From Geobacteraceae bacterium (GTDB taxonomy: Bacteria > Desulfobacterota > Desulfuromonadia > Desulfuromonadales > BM103), in the NCBI GenBank assembly GCA_024641085.1, contig JAHEDT010000015.1, forward strand, positions 1-58,271: DNA of 58,271 nt, in the 5' to 3' direction. Each line of letters begins with the position of its first letter. The stretch's first letter is position 1. The position numbers were made by a program, and so were the translations under genes. Below are positions 22,865-31,445 of the stretch, in pieces. Below the pieces are notes generated by a model. That model saw only the letters and a program-made list of their open reading frames with translations, made no database searches and was not told where the DNA came from.

Positions 22865-24178
22865 ATGAACAAGCAGAACGTGTCCGCAAAACGCGGTTGG
22901 ACGGTTGTCCTGGCTGGTACCGGCATCAACCTGGCCCTCGGTATCCTCTACACCTGGAGCATCTTCAAGGGGGCGATCGCCGATTCAATCGCTGCCGGAG
23001 GCCCCGGGGCCTTTGCCTGGGACAAGGCGTCGATCAACGATCCCTACGCCACGGCCTGTCTGACCTTCGCCGTGGCGATGATTCTGGCCGGCAAGGTCCA
23101 GGACAAGTTCGGCCCCCGCATCACCTGTATGATCGGCGGAGTGATGGTTGGTACCGGTTTCATGATCATCTCCCAGACCACCAGTTATTGGGCCTGGATC
23201 GCCGGGTTCGGCGTCATGGCCGGTATGGGGATCGGTTTCGGCTACTCTTCTGCCACGCCGCCGGCCCTCAAGTGGTTCCCGCCGGCCAAGACCGGCCTGA
23301 TCGCCGGGATCGTCGTCGCCGGCTTCGGTCTTGCCTCGGTTTATATCGCACCGCTCGCCCAGTTCCTGCTCGGTGCTTACGGCCTGCAGCAGTCGATGTT
23401 GTATTTCGGGATCGGATTTGTCGCCGTCACCTGCTTCTTCGGCCTGTTCCTCTCCAACCCGCCGGCCGGTTACATCGCCGATCCCGGTGCTGCCAAGCTT
23501 GTCTCCAGACGTTCCGCCACGGACGACAAGTCCCCCGCGCAGATTCTGCGCACAGCTAAATTCTACACCCTGTGGACCTGTTTCTTTATCGGCGCCGGGG
23601 CCGGTCTCATGGTGATCGGCAGTGCCAAGGGACTTGCCAAGGCGAGTATGGGTGAACTGGCCTTCCTGGTCGTCGCGATCATGGCGGTCGGCAACGCCGC
23701 CGGTCGCATCGTTGCCGGCGTGGTCTCCGACAAGATCGGCCGGGCCAACACCCTGGTGGTCATGCTGGTCTTCCAGGCCGCCCTGATGTTCCTGGCCATC
23801 CCGGTGATTGACGGCACTTACAACAACCCGCTGGCAATGCCCCTGCTGGTCACCTTCATGGTCTTCAACTATGGCACCAACCTCTCACTCTTCCCGTCCT
23901 TTGCCAAGGATCTTTGGGGTGCCAAGCACTTTGGCATGAACTATGGCATCCTCTTCTCCGCCTGGGGGGTTGGGGCCTTTGCCCTGGTGCGCGTTGCCGA
24001 GATGCTCAAAGTCAAGACCGGCGGCTTCACCATGTCGTTCGCAGCCGCCGGTGCCCTGCTGGTGGTCGGCGCCATGCTCGCCGGTACGCTGAAAACCCGT
24101 AAAGCCGAGGTCCCGGTACTCGAAGGCGCTTTCGAGGAAGAGAACGACCTCGTCCTGGCCAAAGCCGCCAACGACTGA
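22865..24178 (+). CDS. MFS transporter, OFA (oxalate/formate antiporter) family
   Basis: A 437-residue carrier with twelve hydrophobic helices. The N-terminal signature RGWTVVLAGTGINLALGILY followed by TWSIFKGAI is typical of the OFA family. A loop with KVQDKFGPR corresponds to the MFS motif between helices 2 and 3, and GVVSDKIGRAN is its repeat between helices 8 and 9. OFA members exchange small carboxylates such as oxalate/formate, or act as monocarboxylate uptake systems. The actual substrate is open. ATG 22865 is favoured by AAGGAGG; the ORF extends 47 codons upstream with unconserved sequence. Confidence 0.85.
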   Translation: MNKQNVSAKRGWTVVLAGTGINLALGILYTWSIFKGAIADSIAAGGPGAFAWDKASINDPYATACLTFAVAMILAGKVQDKFGPRITCMIGGVMVGTGFMIISQTTSYWAWIAGFGVMAGMGIGFGYSSATPPALKWFPPAKTGLIAGIVVAGFGLASVYIAPLAQFLLGAYGLQQSMLYFGIGFVAVTCFFGLFLSNPPAGYIADPGAAKLVSRRSATDDKSPAQILRTAKFYTLWTCFFIGAGAGLMVIGSAKGLAKASMGELAFLVVAIMAVGNAAGRIVAGVVSDKIGRANTLVVMLVFQAALMFLAIPVIDGTYNNPLAMPLLVTFMVFNYGTNLSLFPSFAKDLWGAKHFGMNYGILFSAWGVGAFALVRVAEMLKVKTGGFTMSFAAAGALLVVGAMLAGTLKTRKAEVPVLEGAFEEENDLVLAKAAND

Positions 24179-24222
24179 TTGCCTGTCACCGTTTGCAAAC
24201 CCTCCTTCAGGTTCAAACGGCC

Positions 24223-24256
24223 ACGGTCCCGCCACTCTTGGCGGGACCGTTTTTTT
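24223..24256 (+). terminator. Rho-independent terminator of the OFA gene
   Basis: Perfect 12-bp stem (ACGGTCCCGCCA and its complement), CTCT loop, then seven T residues, 45 bases after the stop. Confidence 0.9.
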
Positions 24257-24280
24257 CGGCTCTATAACCTGAAAAAGTTG

Positions 24281-24430
24281 AACGCAGAGACGCAAAGGCC
24301 GCAGAGGGATAGCGCGCAAATTTAAACAAGTCAAGCCCCTGGCATTGCGCTCGGCGTCTTAGCGTTAGTAACTGGCTTAACTTTTGTTGTGCCATTCGTT
24401 TCAGTTATAGGTCCGTTTTTTATGACTTGA
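24281..24430. repeat. Dispersed inverted-repeat element, copy B
   Basis: Arms AACGCAGAGACGCAAAGGCC and CATTGCGCTCGGCGTCTTAG are imperfect inverse complements. A TATAGGTCCGTTTTTTATGA block follows, paralleling copy A at 13553-13690. The spacer 24257-24586 holds no gene. Confidence 0.5.
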
Positions 24431-24586
24431 AAGTGCAATGCCCGAATCCACCCGGAAACCAACCCCCTGAGGCAGGCTATCCGCGTTGGACCAAGTCAAC
24501 TATTCTATTCCCTGGTGAATTGATCTATATTTTGTAGCTAGCTCACTGGCTCTCACCCATAGCTATCTTGCGAAAGCGGCTGACTC

Positions 24587-26590
24587 ATGACAATGACAGT
24601 AAAGCGATCCGTTTGCCCCTACGATTGTCCTGATGCCTGCGGTCTGCTTGTCGATGTCGAAGGTGGCCGGGCGGTGCGGGTTTCCGGAGACCCGGATCAT
24701 CCCTATACACGGGGGACGCTGTGCCCGAAGATGAATCGTTACCAGGACACGGTTCACTCCGCGCGACGCCTGACCACTCCCTTGCTGCGCACCGGTGGCA
24801 AAGGCGCTGGAGAATTCCAGCCGATCGCCTGGGACGAGGCTGTCGAGCTTATCGCACGACGCTGGCGGGCCATTATCGCCGAGTCGGGCGCCGAAGCGAT
24901 CCTGCCTTATTCGTACGCCGGGACGATGGGCCTGATACAGCGTAATGCCGGTCATCCGTTCTTCTATCGCCTCGGTGCCTCACAGCTCGACCGCACCATC
25001 TGCACCCCGGCCAAGGCGGTCGGCTGGGCGGCGGTGATGGGGGAGACTCCGGCTCCGCACCCTGACACGGTGGCCGACAGCGACCTGGTGATCCTCTGGG
25101 GAATCAATGCAGCGGCAAGTAACATCCACTTTCTCCACGGCGTGCGACAGGCCAAAAAACGCGGCGCTCAAGTCTGGCTGATCGACACGTACCGCACCGA
25201 GACGGCAGCGTTGGCCGATCGAACCTTCCTGGTGCGGCCGGGACACGACGGCGCCCTGGCCCTCGGCCTGATGCACCTGCTGGTAATGGAGAAGCTGGTT
25301 GATCGCCTTTTCCTGGAGACGTCCGTCCAGGGATTTGCCGAACTGGAACGCCAGGTTCTCCCCGATTACCCGCCGGAGCGGGTCTCTGAGCTGACCGGCC
25401 TTGCCGAGGCGACCCTTCAGGAGATGGCGCGAGCTTATGGCCGTGCCCGTGCGCCATTCATCCGCATAGGTGGAGGGCTTTGCCGCTACGGCAACAGTGC
25501 CATGACGGTGCGCAGCATCGTTGCCCTGCCGGCCCTGGTCGGGGCCTGGGGCAAGCCTGGCTGCGGCTGCCTGTGTGGCACCAGTACCGTGGGTGCCTTC
25601 GCCATGAACGAGGTGCTGAGGGAGGATTTCATGACCACGCCGACCCGGCTGATCAACATGAACCAACTCGGCGAGGCCCTCAACGAACTGTCTGATCCGC
25701 CCGTGCGCAGCCTCTATGTCTACACCTCTAACCCGGCGGCCGTCGCCCCTGACCAGAACCGCGTACTGCAGGGCCTGCTCCGCGACGACCTGTTTACCGT
25801 GGTCCACGAACGCTTCTTGACCGACACCGCCCGCCATGCCGACATTGTGTTGCCGGCGACCACGTCCCTCGAGCACAGTGATCTCTACCGTTCGTACGGG
25901 ACATACTGCATCCAGCGGGCGCAGCCGGTGATTCCAGCGGTTGGCCTGAGCAAGTCGAACTGGGAGGTGTTCGCCCTGCTCGCCGAGGCGATGGGCTTTG
26001 AGGAACCATTCTTCCGCCAGGGTGCCGATGACCTGATCGATCGGCTCCTGGCGATCCCGAAGCCGATGCGCGCGGGGATAGACCTGTCTGTGCTGGCTCA
26101 GGGCCGGGCCGTGGAGTTGCCGACACCACAGGGGCCGCCGGTCTTTGCCACTCCTTCGGGGAAAATCGAATTGCTCAACCCTCGCCAGCCGCGACCGTTG
26201 CCGGTCTTTACCCCGCCATACGGCGGCGAGCTGTCGCTGAGCCTGATGACGGCCCCCTCTCTCTATGCACTCAACTCGTCTTTTTACGAGCGGGATGATC
26301 TGCGGCAGAAGCAACAAGCCATGTGTCTCAAGATGAACGCTGCGGATGCCGCTGCACGCGATCTGACGGACGGCGCTGAAGTGATCGCCGCCAACGAGCA
26401 TGGGCAGGTCAGCTTTATCCTGCAAGTCAGCGATCAGGTGCCGATCGGTGTGGTGGTGGCCGAGGGGGTCTGGTGGATTGAATTCGCGCCGGGGAAGCGT
26501 TCGGTCAATGCCCTCACGTCCCAGCGTCTCACCGACCAGGGTGCTGGGAGCACCTTTTACGACAACCGGGTGGAGGTGCGGAAGGTCTGA
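24587..26590 (+). CDS. Molybdopterin oxidoreductase with N-terminal [4Fe-4S] site
   Basis: A 667-residue member of the DMSO-reductase superfamily. The iron-sulfur motif is CPYDCPDAC...GTLCPK (about residues 9-50). Cofactor-binding regions include LILWGINAAASNIHF-like segments, the STVGAFAMNE loop, and the C-terminal molybdopterin-dinucleotide domain beginning near residue 545. TICTPAK around residue 140 may supply a Cys ligand to Mo. There is no Tat signal, so it is probably cytoplasmic. No partner subunit adjoins it, so it is an orphan; the reaction (formate, sulfur compound or other) is unknown. The mod/mob/moeA operon lies just downstream on the other strand. Confidence 0.85.
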   Translation: MTMTVKRSVCPYDCPDACGLLVDVEGGRAVRVSGDPDHPYTRGTLCPKMNRYQDTVHSARRLTTPLLRTGGKGAGEFQPIAWDEAVELIARRWRAIIAESGAEAILPYSYAGTMGLIQRNAGHPFFYRLGASQLDRTICTPAKAVGWAAVMGETPAPHPDTVADSDLVILWGINAAASNIHFLHGVRQAKKRGAQVWLIDTYRTETAALADRTFLVRPGHDGALALGLMHLLVMEKLVDRLFLETSVQGFAELERQVLPDYPPERVSELTGLAEATLQEMARAYGRARAPFIRIGGGLCRYGNSAMTVRSIVALPALVGAWGKPGCGCLCGTSTVGAFAMNEVLREDFMTTPTRLINMNQLGEALNELSDPPVRSLYVYTSNPAAVAPDQNRVLQGLLRDDLFTVVHERFLTDTARHADIVLPATTSLEHSDLYRSYGTYCIQRAQPVIPAVGLSKSNWEVFALLAEAMGFEEPFFRQGADDLIDRLLAIPKPMRAGIDLSVLAQGRAVELPTPQGPPVFATPSGKIELLNPRQPRPLPVFTPPYGGELSLSLMTAPSLYALNSSFYERDDLRQKQQAMCLKMNAADAAARDLTDGAEVIAANEHGQVSFILQVSDQVPIGVVVAEGVWWIEFAPGKRSVNALTSQRLTDQGAGSTFYDNRVEVRKV

Positions 26591-26604
26591 AGTGTCCTGA
26601 CAAG

Positions 26605-26627
26605 CCGACAAGCGACATCCTTGTCGG
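26605..26627 (+). terminator. Possible terminator between convergent genes
   Basis: CCGACAAG, 7-base loop, CTTGTCGG, 15 bases after the oxidoreductase stop. The T-run is poor. Confidence 0.45.
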
Positions 26628-26676
26628 AAACTTTAATCCGATTGTATGAATTTAGGCGGTCGTTGCGTTAGGGTCG

Positions 26677-27867
26677 CTATAGCAGTAAAACGTCCACCTC
26701 AGTTCCCCGGTCCAGTTTGTGAATACCAGCCGGCACCGAGATCATGGCATTGGCGGCACTAAGGCAGCGATTCTGTCCCGATCCCTGGTGTTGCGAGACG
26801 ATGACCCGGTAGCCGTTTGCCTGCCACTCAAGCCTGCACCAAAGAAATGCCTGGCGTGTACCGCCGCCTTTGATCCCGTTGTTCAAGACGGCTCTGCGTC
26901 TTTCCGGAAGGACGTTGACCTGTCCGGCCAGTCGTTTTAATGCCGGCTTGACGAATAACTCGAATGTTGCGGCTGTTGCTGCAGGATTGCCGGGCAGGCC
27001 GAAGTAGGGCTTGCCCTCGAGCATGCCGAACAGTACCGGCTTGCCAGGTTTGATGGCGACCTTCCAGAAGATTTTCCTGAAATTCCGTTTTTCGAGTACC
27101 GCTTGAACGTGATCTTTTTCCCCAACCGATACGCCGCCGGTTGAGATGATGGCGTCGGCATCAAGCGCCTGGTCGATAAGCTGGCTGAGGGTCTCAGGAT
27201 CATCGGCGCCAATCCCGATACTCACTGGAACGAAGCCGCATTCTGACAGGCGGGTTCTCAACAGGTGCAGGTTCGAGTTGATGACCTGACCGGGACCGGG
27301 AACCCGCCCGAGTTCTACCAGCTCATCACCGGTGGAGATCACCGCAACTCGCGGTTTCGGGTAGACTTTGACCCGTTCGACGCCGACGCTCGCCAGTAGC
27401 GCAATGTCACCGGCACGCAATTGCGTCCCCGCTTCAACCAGAATATCATTGACCCGACACTCTTCCCCCCGATAGCGAACGTGCTGGCCGGCTTGCGGTG
27501 GACTGGTTAAGTGAACGCAGCCGCCAGCTTCCTCCTGGGCCTCTTCGATCGGAACCACGGTATTGGCCCCTTTCGGCAGCGCCGCTCCGGTGGTGATGCG
27601 GACCGTTTGTCCAGGCAGCACTTCGTCTCGATAAGGATGCCCTGCGTAAGAGGCCCCAACAATTGCGAACCCGGTGTCAGGGGCGGCGGATCCCCCCGCG
27701 AGGGCAAAACCATCCATAGCCGAGTTGTCGCAACACGGCATGTCCCAGCGTGCCTGTGCCGGGGAAGCCAGAACGAGCCCGGCGGCCTGGTTGAGCGGGA
27801 GTTCTTTGGGTTGTAAGGGAGACAAAGTGTCGAGAGCCTGTTGCAATGCGTCATCATAACTGATCAT
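26677..27867 (-). CDS. moeA: Molybdopterin molybdenumtransferase
   Basis: Inserts molybdenum into adenylylated molybdopterin. Recognisable MoeA features are the N-terminal MISYDDALQQALDTL, the substrate loop CCDNSAMDGFA, GQTVRITTGAALPKGAN, the MPT-binding domain (VAVISTGDELVELG, IISTGGVSVGEKDH) and the C-terminal FGLPGNPAATAATFE. The start is placed at ATG 27867 because AAGGAGG lies six bases upstream; the ORF continues upstream for about 70 unconserved codons that overlap modC. It overlaps the end of modC by 14 bases and is the last gene of the Mo operon. Confidence 0.93.
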   Translation of the reverse strand: MISYDDALQQALDTLSPLQPKELPLNQAAGLVLASPAQARWDMPCCDNSAMDGFALAGGSAAPDTGFAIVGASYAGHPYRDEVLPGQTVRITTGAALPKGANTVVPIEEAQEEAGGCVHLTSPPQAGQHVRYRGEECRVNDILVEAGTQLRAGDIALLASVGVERVKVYPKPRVAVISTGDELVELGRVPGPGQVINSNLHLLRTRLSECGFVPVSIGIGADDPETLSQLIDQALDADAIISTGGVSVGEKDHVQAVLEKRNFRKIFWKVAIKPGKPVLFGMLEGKPYFGLPGNPAATAATFELFVKPALKRLAGQVNVLPERRRAVLNNGIKGGGTRQAFLWCRLEWQANGYRVIVSQHQGSGQNRCLSAANAMISVPAGIHKLDRGTEVDVLLL

Positions 27868-28981
27868 CATGATCCTCCTTCCAGACATCCGGACTCTCCA
27901 GCGGGATCGTCCAGAGACTGCGCTTGCGCAGGCAGACTCGCAGGGCGTCGCCGACGGCATAGCCCAGGTCGCGCATGGCACAGTTTGGTAGTTCGACATC
28001 GACGGTGATGCCGCTGTCTTGCAACCTGACGCAGAGTGTATGTGTGCCGCCGAAGACCAGGATATCGTCGACGGTGGCATGGAACAGGTTGTCCTGCAGC
28101 TCGGGGCCGATCGGTTTGTTGGGACGGATGACCATCACTTCCTCCGATCGGATGCCGGCGGCGAGTCGGAGCCCCTTCTTGGCACCGGCATAGCCCGGCG
28201 CTTTAAGATGAATGCCGTTGCCGAGCCACAATGAACCATCCGGCAGGACCTCTTCGACGGTCAGGTCGAAGATATTCTGGTTGCGCAGGAACCGGGCCAC
28301 GTCGATAGTGGCCGGTCGATAGTAGATATCATCACGGGAACCAACCTGTTGCAGCTGGCCATGGATCATCACTGCGATCTGTTCTCCGAGCATGAATGCC
28401 TCTTCCTGGTCGTGGGTCACATGGAGAATCGTGACACCCATCTGCAGGTTGATCTCGCGCAATTTGACCTGAAGCTGCCGTTTGATGGTCGCGTCGAGGG
28501 CCGAAAAGGGTTCATCGAGGAAAAGCAGGCGCGGATTTGGCAGCAGGGCCCGAGCGAGGGCAACGCGCTGCTTTTCGCCACCCGACAGGGTCGACACGTC
28601 ATTACGATCAAGAATGTTGTGCAGATCAAGCAGGTCGACCAGGCCGGCGAGCCGCGCAGCAACCTGTTCTTTGTCCAATTGACGTCTTTTTGCGCCGAAC
28701 AGGATGTTGTCGCGGGCGCTGAGGTGTGGGAAAAGAGACAGGTCCTGGGGGAGATAGGAGATGTGGCGCTGCTCCGGGACGGTACGTGTGACATCCTTGC
28801 CATCGATCCAGACGCAGCCGCTGGCGGGAGAGATAAGCCCCATGCAGGTTTCCAGGAAAAGGGTTTTTCCGGCACCGGAGGGGCCGAGCAGGGTGAGGTA
28901 GGAATCCCCCTCGAGGTCGATGTCGACAGGCCCCAAGGTAAAGCTCCCTCGCCGGGCGGCGAGTTGTTCGACCCGGATCAT
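27854..28981 (-). CDS. modC: Molybdate/tungstate ABC transporter ATP-binding protein
   Basis: ABC ATPase with Walker A GPSGAGKT (about residues 33-40), signature LSGGEKQRVALARAL, Walker B LLFLDEP and switch His in HVTHDQEEA. A C-terminal TOBE-type domain (from about residue 245) is the regulatory oxyanion-binding part found in Mod/Tup/Cys ATPases. Neighbouring permease, binding protein, ModE-like regulator and cofactor genes point to molybdate or tungstate. The start overlaps the permease stop by four bases. Confidence 0.9.
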   Translation of the reverse strand: MIRVEQLAARRGSFTLGPVDIDLEGDSYLTLLGPSGAGKTLFLETCMGLISPASGCVWIDGKDVTRTVPEQRHISYLPQDLSLFPHLSARDNILFGAKRRQLDKEQVAARLAGLVDLLDLHNILDRNDVSTLSGGEKQRVALARALLPNPRLLFLDEPFSALDATIKRQLQVKLREINLQMGVTILHVTHDQEEAFMLGEQIAVMIHGQLQQVGSRDDIYYRPATIDVARFLRNQNIFDLTVEEVLPDGSLWLGNGIHLKAPGYAGAKKGLRLAAGIRSEEVMVIRPNKPIGPELQDNLFHATVDDILVFGGTHTLCVRLQDSGITVDVELPNCAMRDLGYAVGDALRVCLRKRSLWTIPLESPDVWKEDHDDQL

Positions 28982-29763
28982 CGCTTTTGCTCCATAACCA
29001 TGCGCACACCGAACAGGACCAGCAGCGAGATGCCGATCAGGATCACCACCAGAGTGACAGCGCGCGGCAGGTCTGCCATTGACATGGCGAGGTAGATGCT
29101 GCTCGGCAGGGTGGCGGTTTGTCCTTTGGCGGTTCCAGCCACCATGACTGTGGCGCCGAATTCACCGACCGCCCGGGCCCAGGTCAGGATGACCGCGGCC
29201 ACTATGCCGCGTCTGGCCAACGGCAAAGTGATATGACAAAAGCTGCCAAAAGCCGAACACCCCAGCAAGCGGGCGACCTGTTCCTGCCGAGGATTGATCT
29301 GCTCGAAAGTCGCCTTGAGCATGCGCACGCTGATGGCGACCACCACGGTAAACTGGGCGAGGATGACGCCGGCCATGGTGAAAGGGACGGTCAGTCCGAA
29401 GCTGGCAAGCAGGCTGCCGAAGGCCGTATTCCATGACATCAGGATCAGGGTGCCGAGGGCGATCGGCGTGAGCACCATCGGCAGATCGATGAAAGTATCG
29501 ACAAGACGCTTACCCGGAAAGTCGAGGCGGGCCAGCGCGTAGGCGGACGGGATAGCCACGGCCACGGCAACGGCACTGCTGACGGTCGCGGCAACCAGGC
29601 TCAGGGTGATCGCCGAGTGGATGTCCGCTTGGGATAATTGCTCGAAGAACCCGGTGAGGCTGAAGAACGCGGCCTGGCTGCCGACCAGCAGCAGGAAGTA
29701 GCCGGCGAGGGCGGCCAGCGGCAGGAGCATGCTGATTTTAAAGACCGTGTCGCGTTGCAGCAT
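28978..29763 (-). CDS. modB: Molybdate/tungstate ABC transporter permease
   Basis: A 261-residue inner-membrane protein with about six helices and the ABC permease EAA-type loop (LLGCSAFGSFCHITLPLARRG). It forms the channel of the importer with ModC and ModA. The start is the ATG at 29763 (MLQRDTVFKISML) overlapping the modA stop in a TGATG arrangement; the longer ORF is antisense-like sequence in modA. Confidence 0.9.
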   Translation of the reverse strand: MLQRDTVFKISMLLPLAALAGYFLLLVGSQAAFFSLTGFFEQLSQADIHSAITLSLVAATVSSAVAVAVAIPSAYALARLDFPGKRLVDTFIDLPMVLTPIALGTLILMSWNTAFGSLLASFGLTVPFTMAGVILAQFTVVVAISVRMLKATFEQINPRQEQVARLLGCSAFGSFCHITLPLARRGIVAAVILTWARAVGEFGATVMVAGTAKGQTATLPSSIYLAMSMADLPRAVTLVVILIGISLLVLFGVRMVMEQKR

Positions 29764-30596
29764 CACCAGCCCTCCGGCAGTGAATAGATGCCGCCAATCC
29801 GCGCTTGTGGGGCGAATTCGCGGGCAGAGCTTTGATCGGTCAGATAGCCCCACTTCTGAAAAATCGCCCGCCCCTCGGCGGATCTAAGAAAGGCAAGCAA
29901 GTTTTCGGCCGCCTGGCGATTGTGCGTATGCCGCAAAACAGCGGCCGGGATGTACGCCAGGCGTGGGACTTCTTGCGGAGCGAGCAGAATGGCGTCCATG
30001 AACTCTGGATTCCAAGCAGCAAATTCACGCCAGCCGAGTACGGCATCCACCAGGTTGAGGGGAATCATGGCCGCCGCCTTGGCGCAGCTTTCCACCATGC
30101 CGCGCAGGTTAGGCCGGATTTTATCCAGCATGTCATTAGCCTCGAGGATTTCCACCGCATAGAGCCCGACGCAGACCCCGTTCGGATCGGCAATGCCGAC
30201 CCGTAGCCCCGGCCGTTTCAAATCCTGTAAGCCTTTGATGCCGTAAGGATTCCCCTTGGCGACCAGGATCGCCGGAACCAGATAAGCGACTGTGACCACC
30301 TCGTCCTCGATCAGGTCGAACGATCTGGCTTTCTCCATATAGTCAGGTGATCCCGGGATATAGAGATCGCCCAGACCGGTCAATCGAATCTGATTGAGCA
30401 TGGCGCCGGATCCGCCGAGGTGAAGGGTGACCGGGATGCCGGTTCTCGCCTCGAATGCCTGCGAGGCTTCTTCGAGCGCTGGCTGCGAGGCGGAACCGGC
30501 AAAAACCACGACGGGCAGGGTTGTCGCGGCACGCGTCGACAGAACGATGGACAACAGAAAACCGAGAGCGACCAAACTACGTTTCAACATCGTCAT
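29763..30596 (-). CDS. modA: Molybdate/tungstate-binding periplasmic protein
   Basis: Extracellular solute-binding protein with signal peptide (LKRSLVALGFLLSIVLSTRA) and a type II fold. Key segments are VVFAGSASQPALEEASQAFE, LHLGGSGAMLNQIRLTGLGD and the C-terminal lobe LAFLRSAEGRAIFQKWGY. The oxyanion is normally held by main-chain and Ser/Thr groups, here plausibly the GSAS and GGSG loops. Molybdate versus tungstate cannot be distinguished by eye. The 5' end overlaps modE; ATG 30596 or 30590 is the likely start, with no strong ribosome-binding site, which suggests coupling to modE. Confidence 0.85.
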   Translation of the reverse strand: MTMLKRSLVALGFLLSIVLSTRAATTLPVVVFAGSASQPALEEASQAFEARTGIPVTLHLGGSGAMLNQIRLTGLGDLYIPGSPDYMEKARSFDLIEDEVVTVAYLVPAILVAKGNPYGIKGLQDLKRPGLRVGIADPNGVCVGLYAVEILEANDMLDKIRPNLRGMVESCAKAAAMIPLNLVDAVLGWREFAAWNPEFMDAILLAPQEVPRLAYIPAAVLRHTHNRQAAENLLAFLRSAEGRAIFQKWGYLTDQSSAREFAPQARIGGIYSLPEGW

Positions 30597-30939
30597 GGCC
30601 AACATCAAAGCATTCAGAAAAACAACGGTCTGCTGCATCGTTGACCCTTGTGCGCATTTCCATGAACTGCTGCATCAGTTTGAGGGCCTCGGGCGTCAAA
30701 CTTGCAGCTCCGCCGCCCTTCCCGCCAACCCGACGCTCCATCAGGGGGAAGGGGGCCGCAGCCTCCATGGCCTGCAGCTGGGCCCAGACCTTTCGATACG
30801 ATAGCCCCAGTTGACGGGCTGCTGCACTGATCGACCCGTTGCGCTGTATGGCCGACAGGAGGCGATAGCGGCCGTCGCCGAGAAAGGACTGGCCTTTGAC
30901 TTCCAACCAGATTTTGCTGCGCACCCGTAGTTCTTTCAC
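30577..30939 (-). CDS. ModE-type winged-helix regulator lacking molybdate-binding domains
   Basis: A 120-residue protein consisting of the ModE N-terminal DNA-binding domain: SKIWLEVKGQSFLGDGRYRLL, LLSAIQRNGSISAAARQLGL (helix-turn-helix) and RKVWAQLQAMEAAAPFPLME. In E. coli ModE this is followed by two TOBE domains that bind molybdate; they are absent here. Similar short ModE-like proteins occur in many bacteria, where sensing must be done otherwise. Being inside the operon, it probably controls this mod/mob/moeA set. It overlaps modA downstream and mobB upstream. Confidence 0.87.
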   Translation of the reverse strand: MKELRVRSKIWLEVKGQSFLGDGRYRLLSAIQRNGSISAAARQLGLSYRKVWAQLQAMEAAAPFPLMERRVGGKGGGAASLTPEALKLMQQFMEMRTRVNDAADRCFSECFDVGHDDVET

Positions 30940-31445
30940 AACAGGAACCTCTCCACGATCAGGTCGCAGATCCCCCGGACGTCATTGATATCGTAAAGTG
31001 GCACATCAATGTCCTGGATGCTGTCCGAGGCGACTGCAATCAGGGTTGGGTCAATTTCCTGACCACGACAGATCAGTGTTTCACTGCGCTCCCGCCGATG
31101 AACTTCGATTTTTGGCATTGAACTCTTCTTGAAGCCTTCGGTCAGAACAATGTCCACATCCCCACAATAAGTGGCAACGCTTGCGGCCAGGCTCGGCTCC
31201 TCTCCAGCCTGGTGCTGCTTGACCATGGCGAGCTTCTCCGGCGAGGTGATCAGCATGGTGTCGGCACCGGCCCGGGTCAGTCGCCAGGAGTCCTTTCCTT
31301 CGCGGTCGATGTCGAAGCTGTGGGCATCGTGCTTGATGGCCCCGACCCGGTAGCCGCGCCGCTTCATCTCAGCGATCAATTTCTCCAGCAGGGTGGTTTT
31401 GCCGGTGCCGCTCTTGGCGACGATTGAAACGATGGGTGGGGTCAT
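30936..31445 (-). CDS. mobB: Molybdopterin-guanine dinucleotide biosynthesis protein B
   Basis: GTP-binding adaptor for MobA. The P-loop is IVAKSGTGKTTLLEKLI (about residues 6-22), followed by GAIKHDAHSFDIDREGKDSW, a MobB hallmark, and LTEGFKKSSMPKIEV. The start at ATG 31445 has GAGGAAC upstream and overlaps the mobA stop by four bases; the 58-codon upstream extension of the ORF is shadow of mobA. Length (169 residues) is normal. Confidence 0.93.
   Translation of the reverse strand: MTPPIVSIVAKSGTGKTTLLEKLIAEMKRRGYRVGAIKHDAHSFDIDREGKDSWRLTRAGADTMLITSPEKLAMVKQHQAGEEPSLAASVATYCGDVDIVLTEGFKKSSMPKIEVHRRERSETLICRGQEIDPTLIAVASDSIQDIDVPLYDINDVRGICDLIVERFLL

Noticed and set aside
24980-26611. 543-codon ORF on the minus strand
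   Set aside because: It is the antisense of the molybdopterin oxidoreductase, has no recognisable domains and no ribosome-binding site; long antisense ORFs are expected at this GC content.
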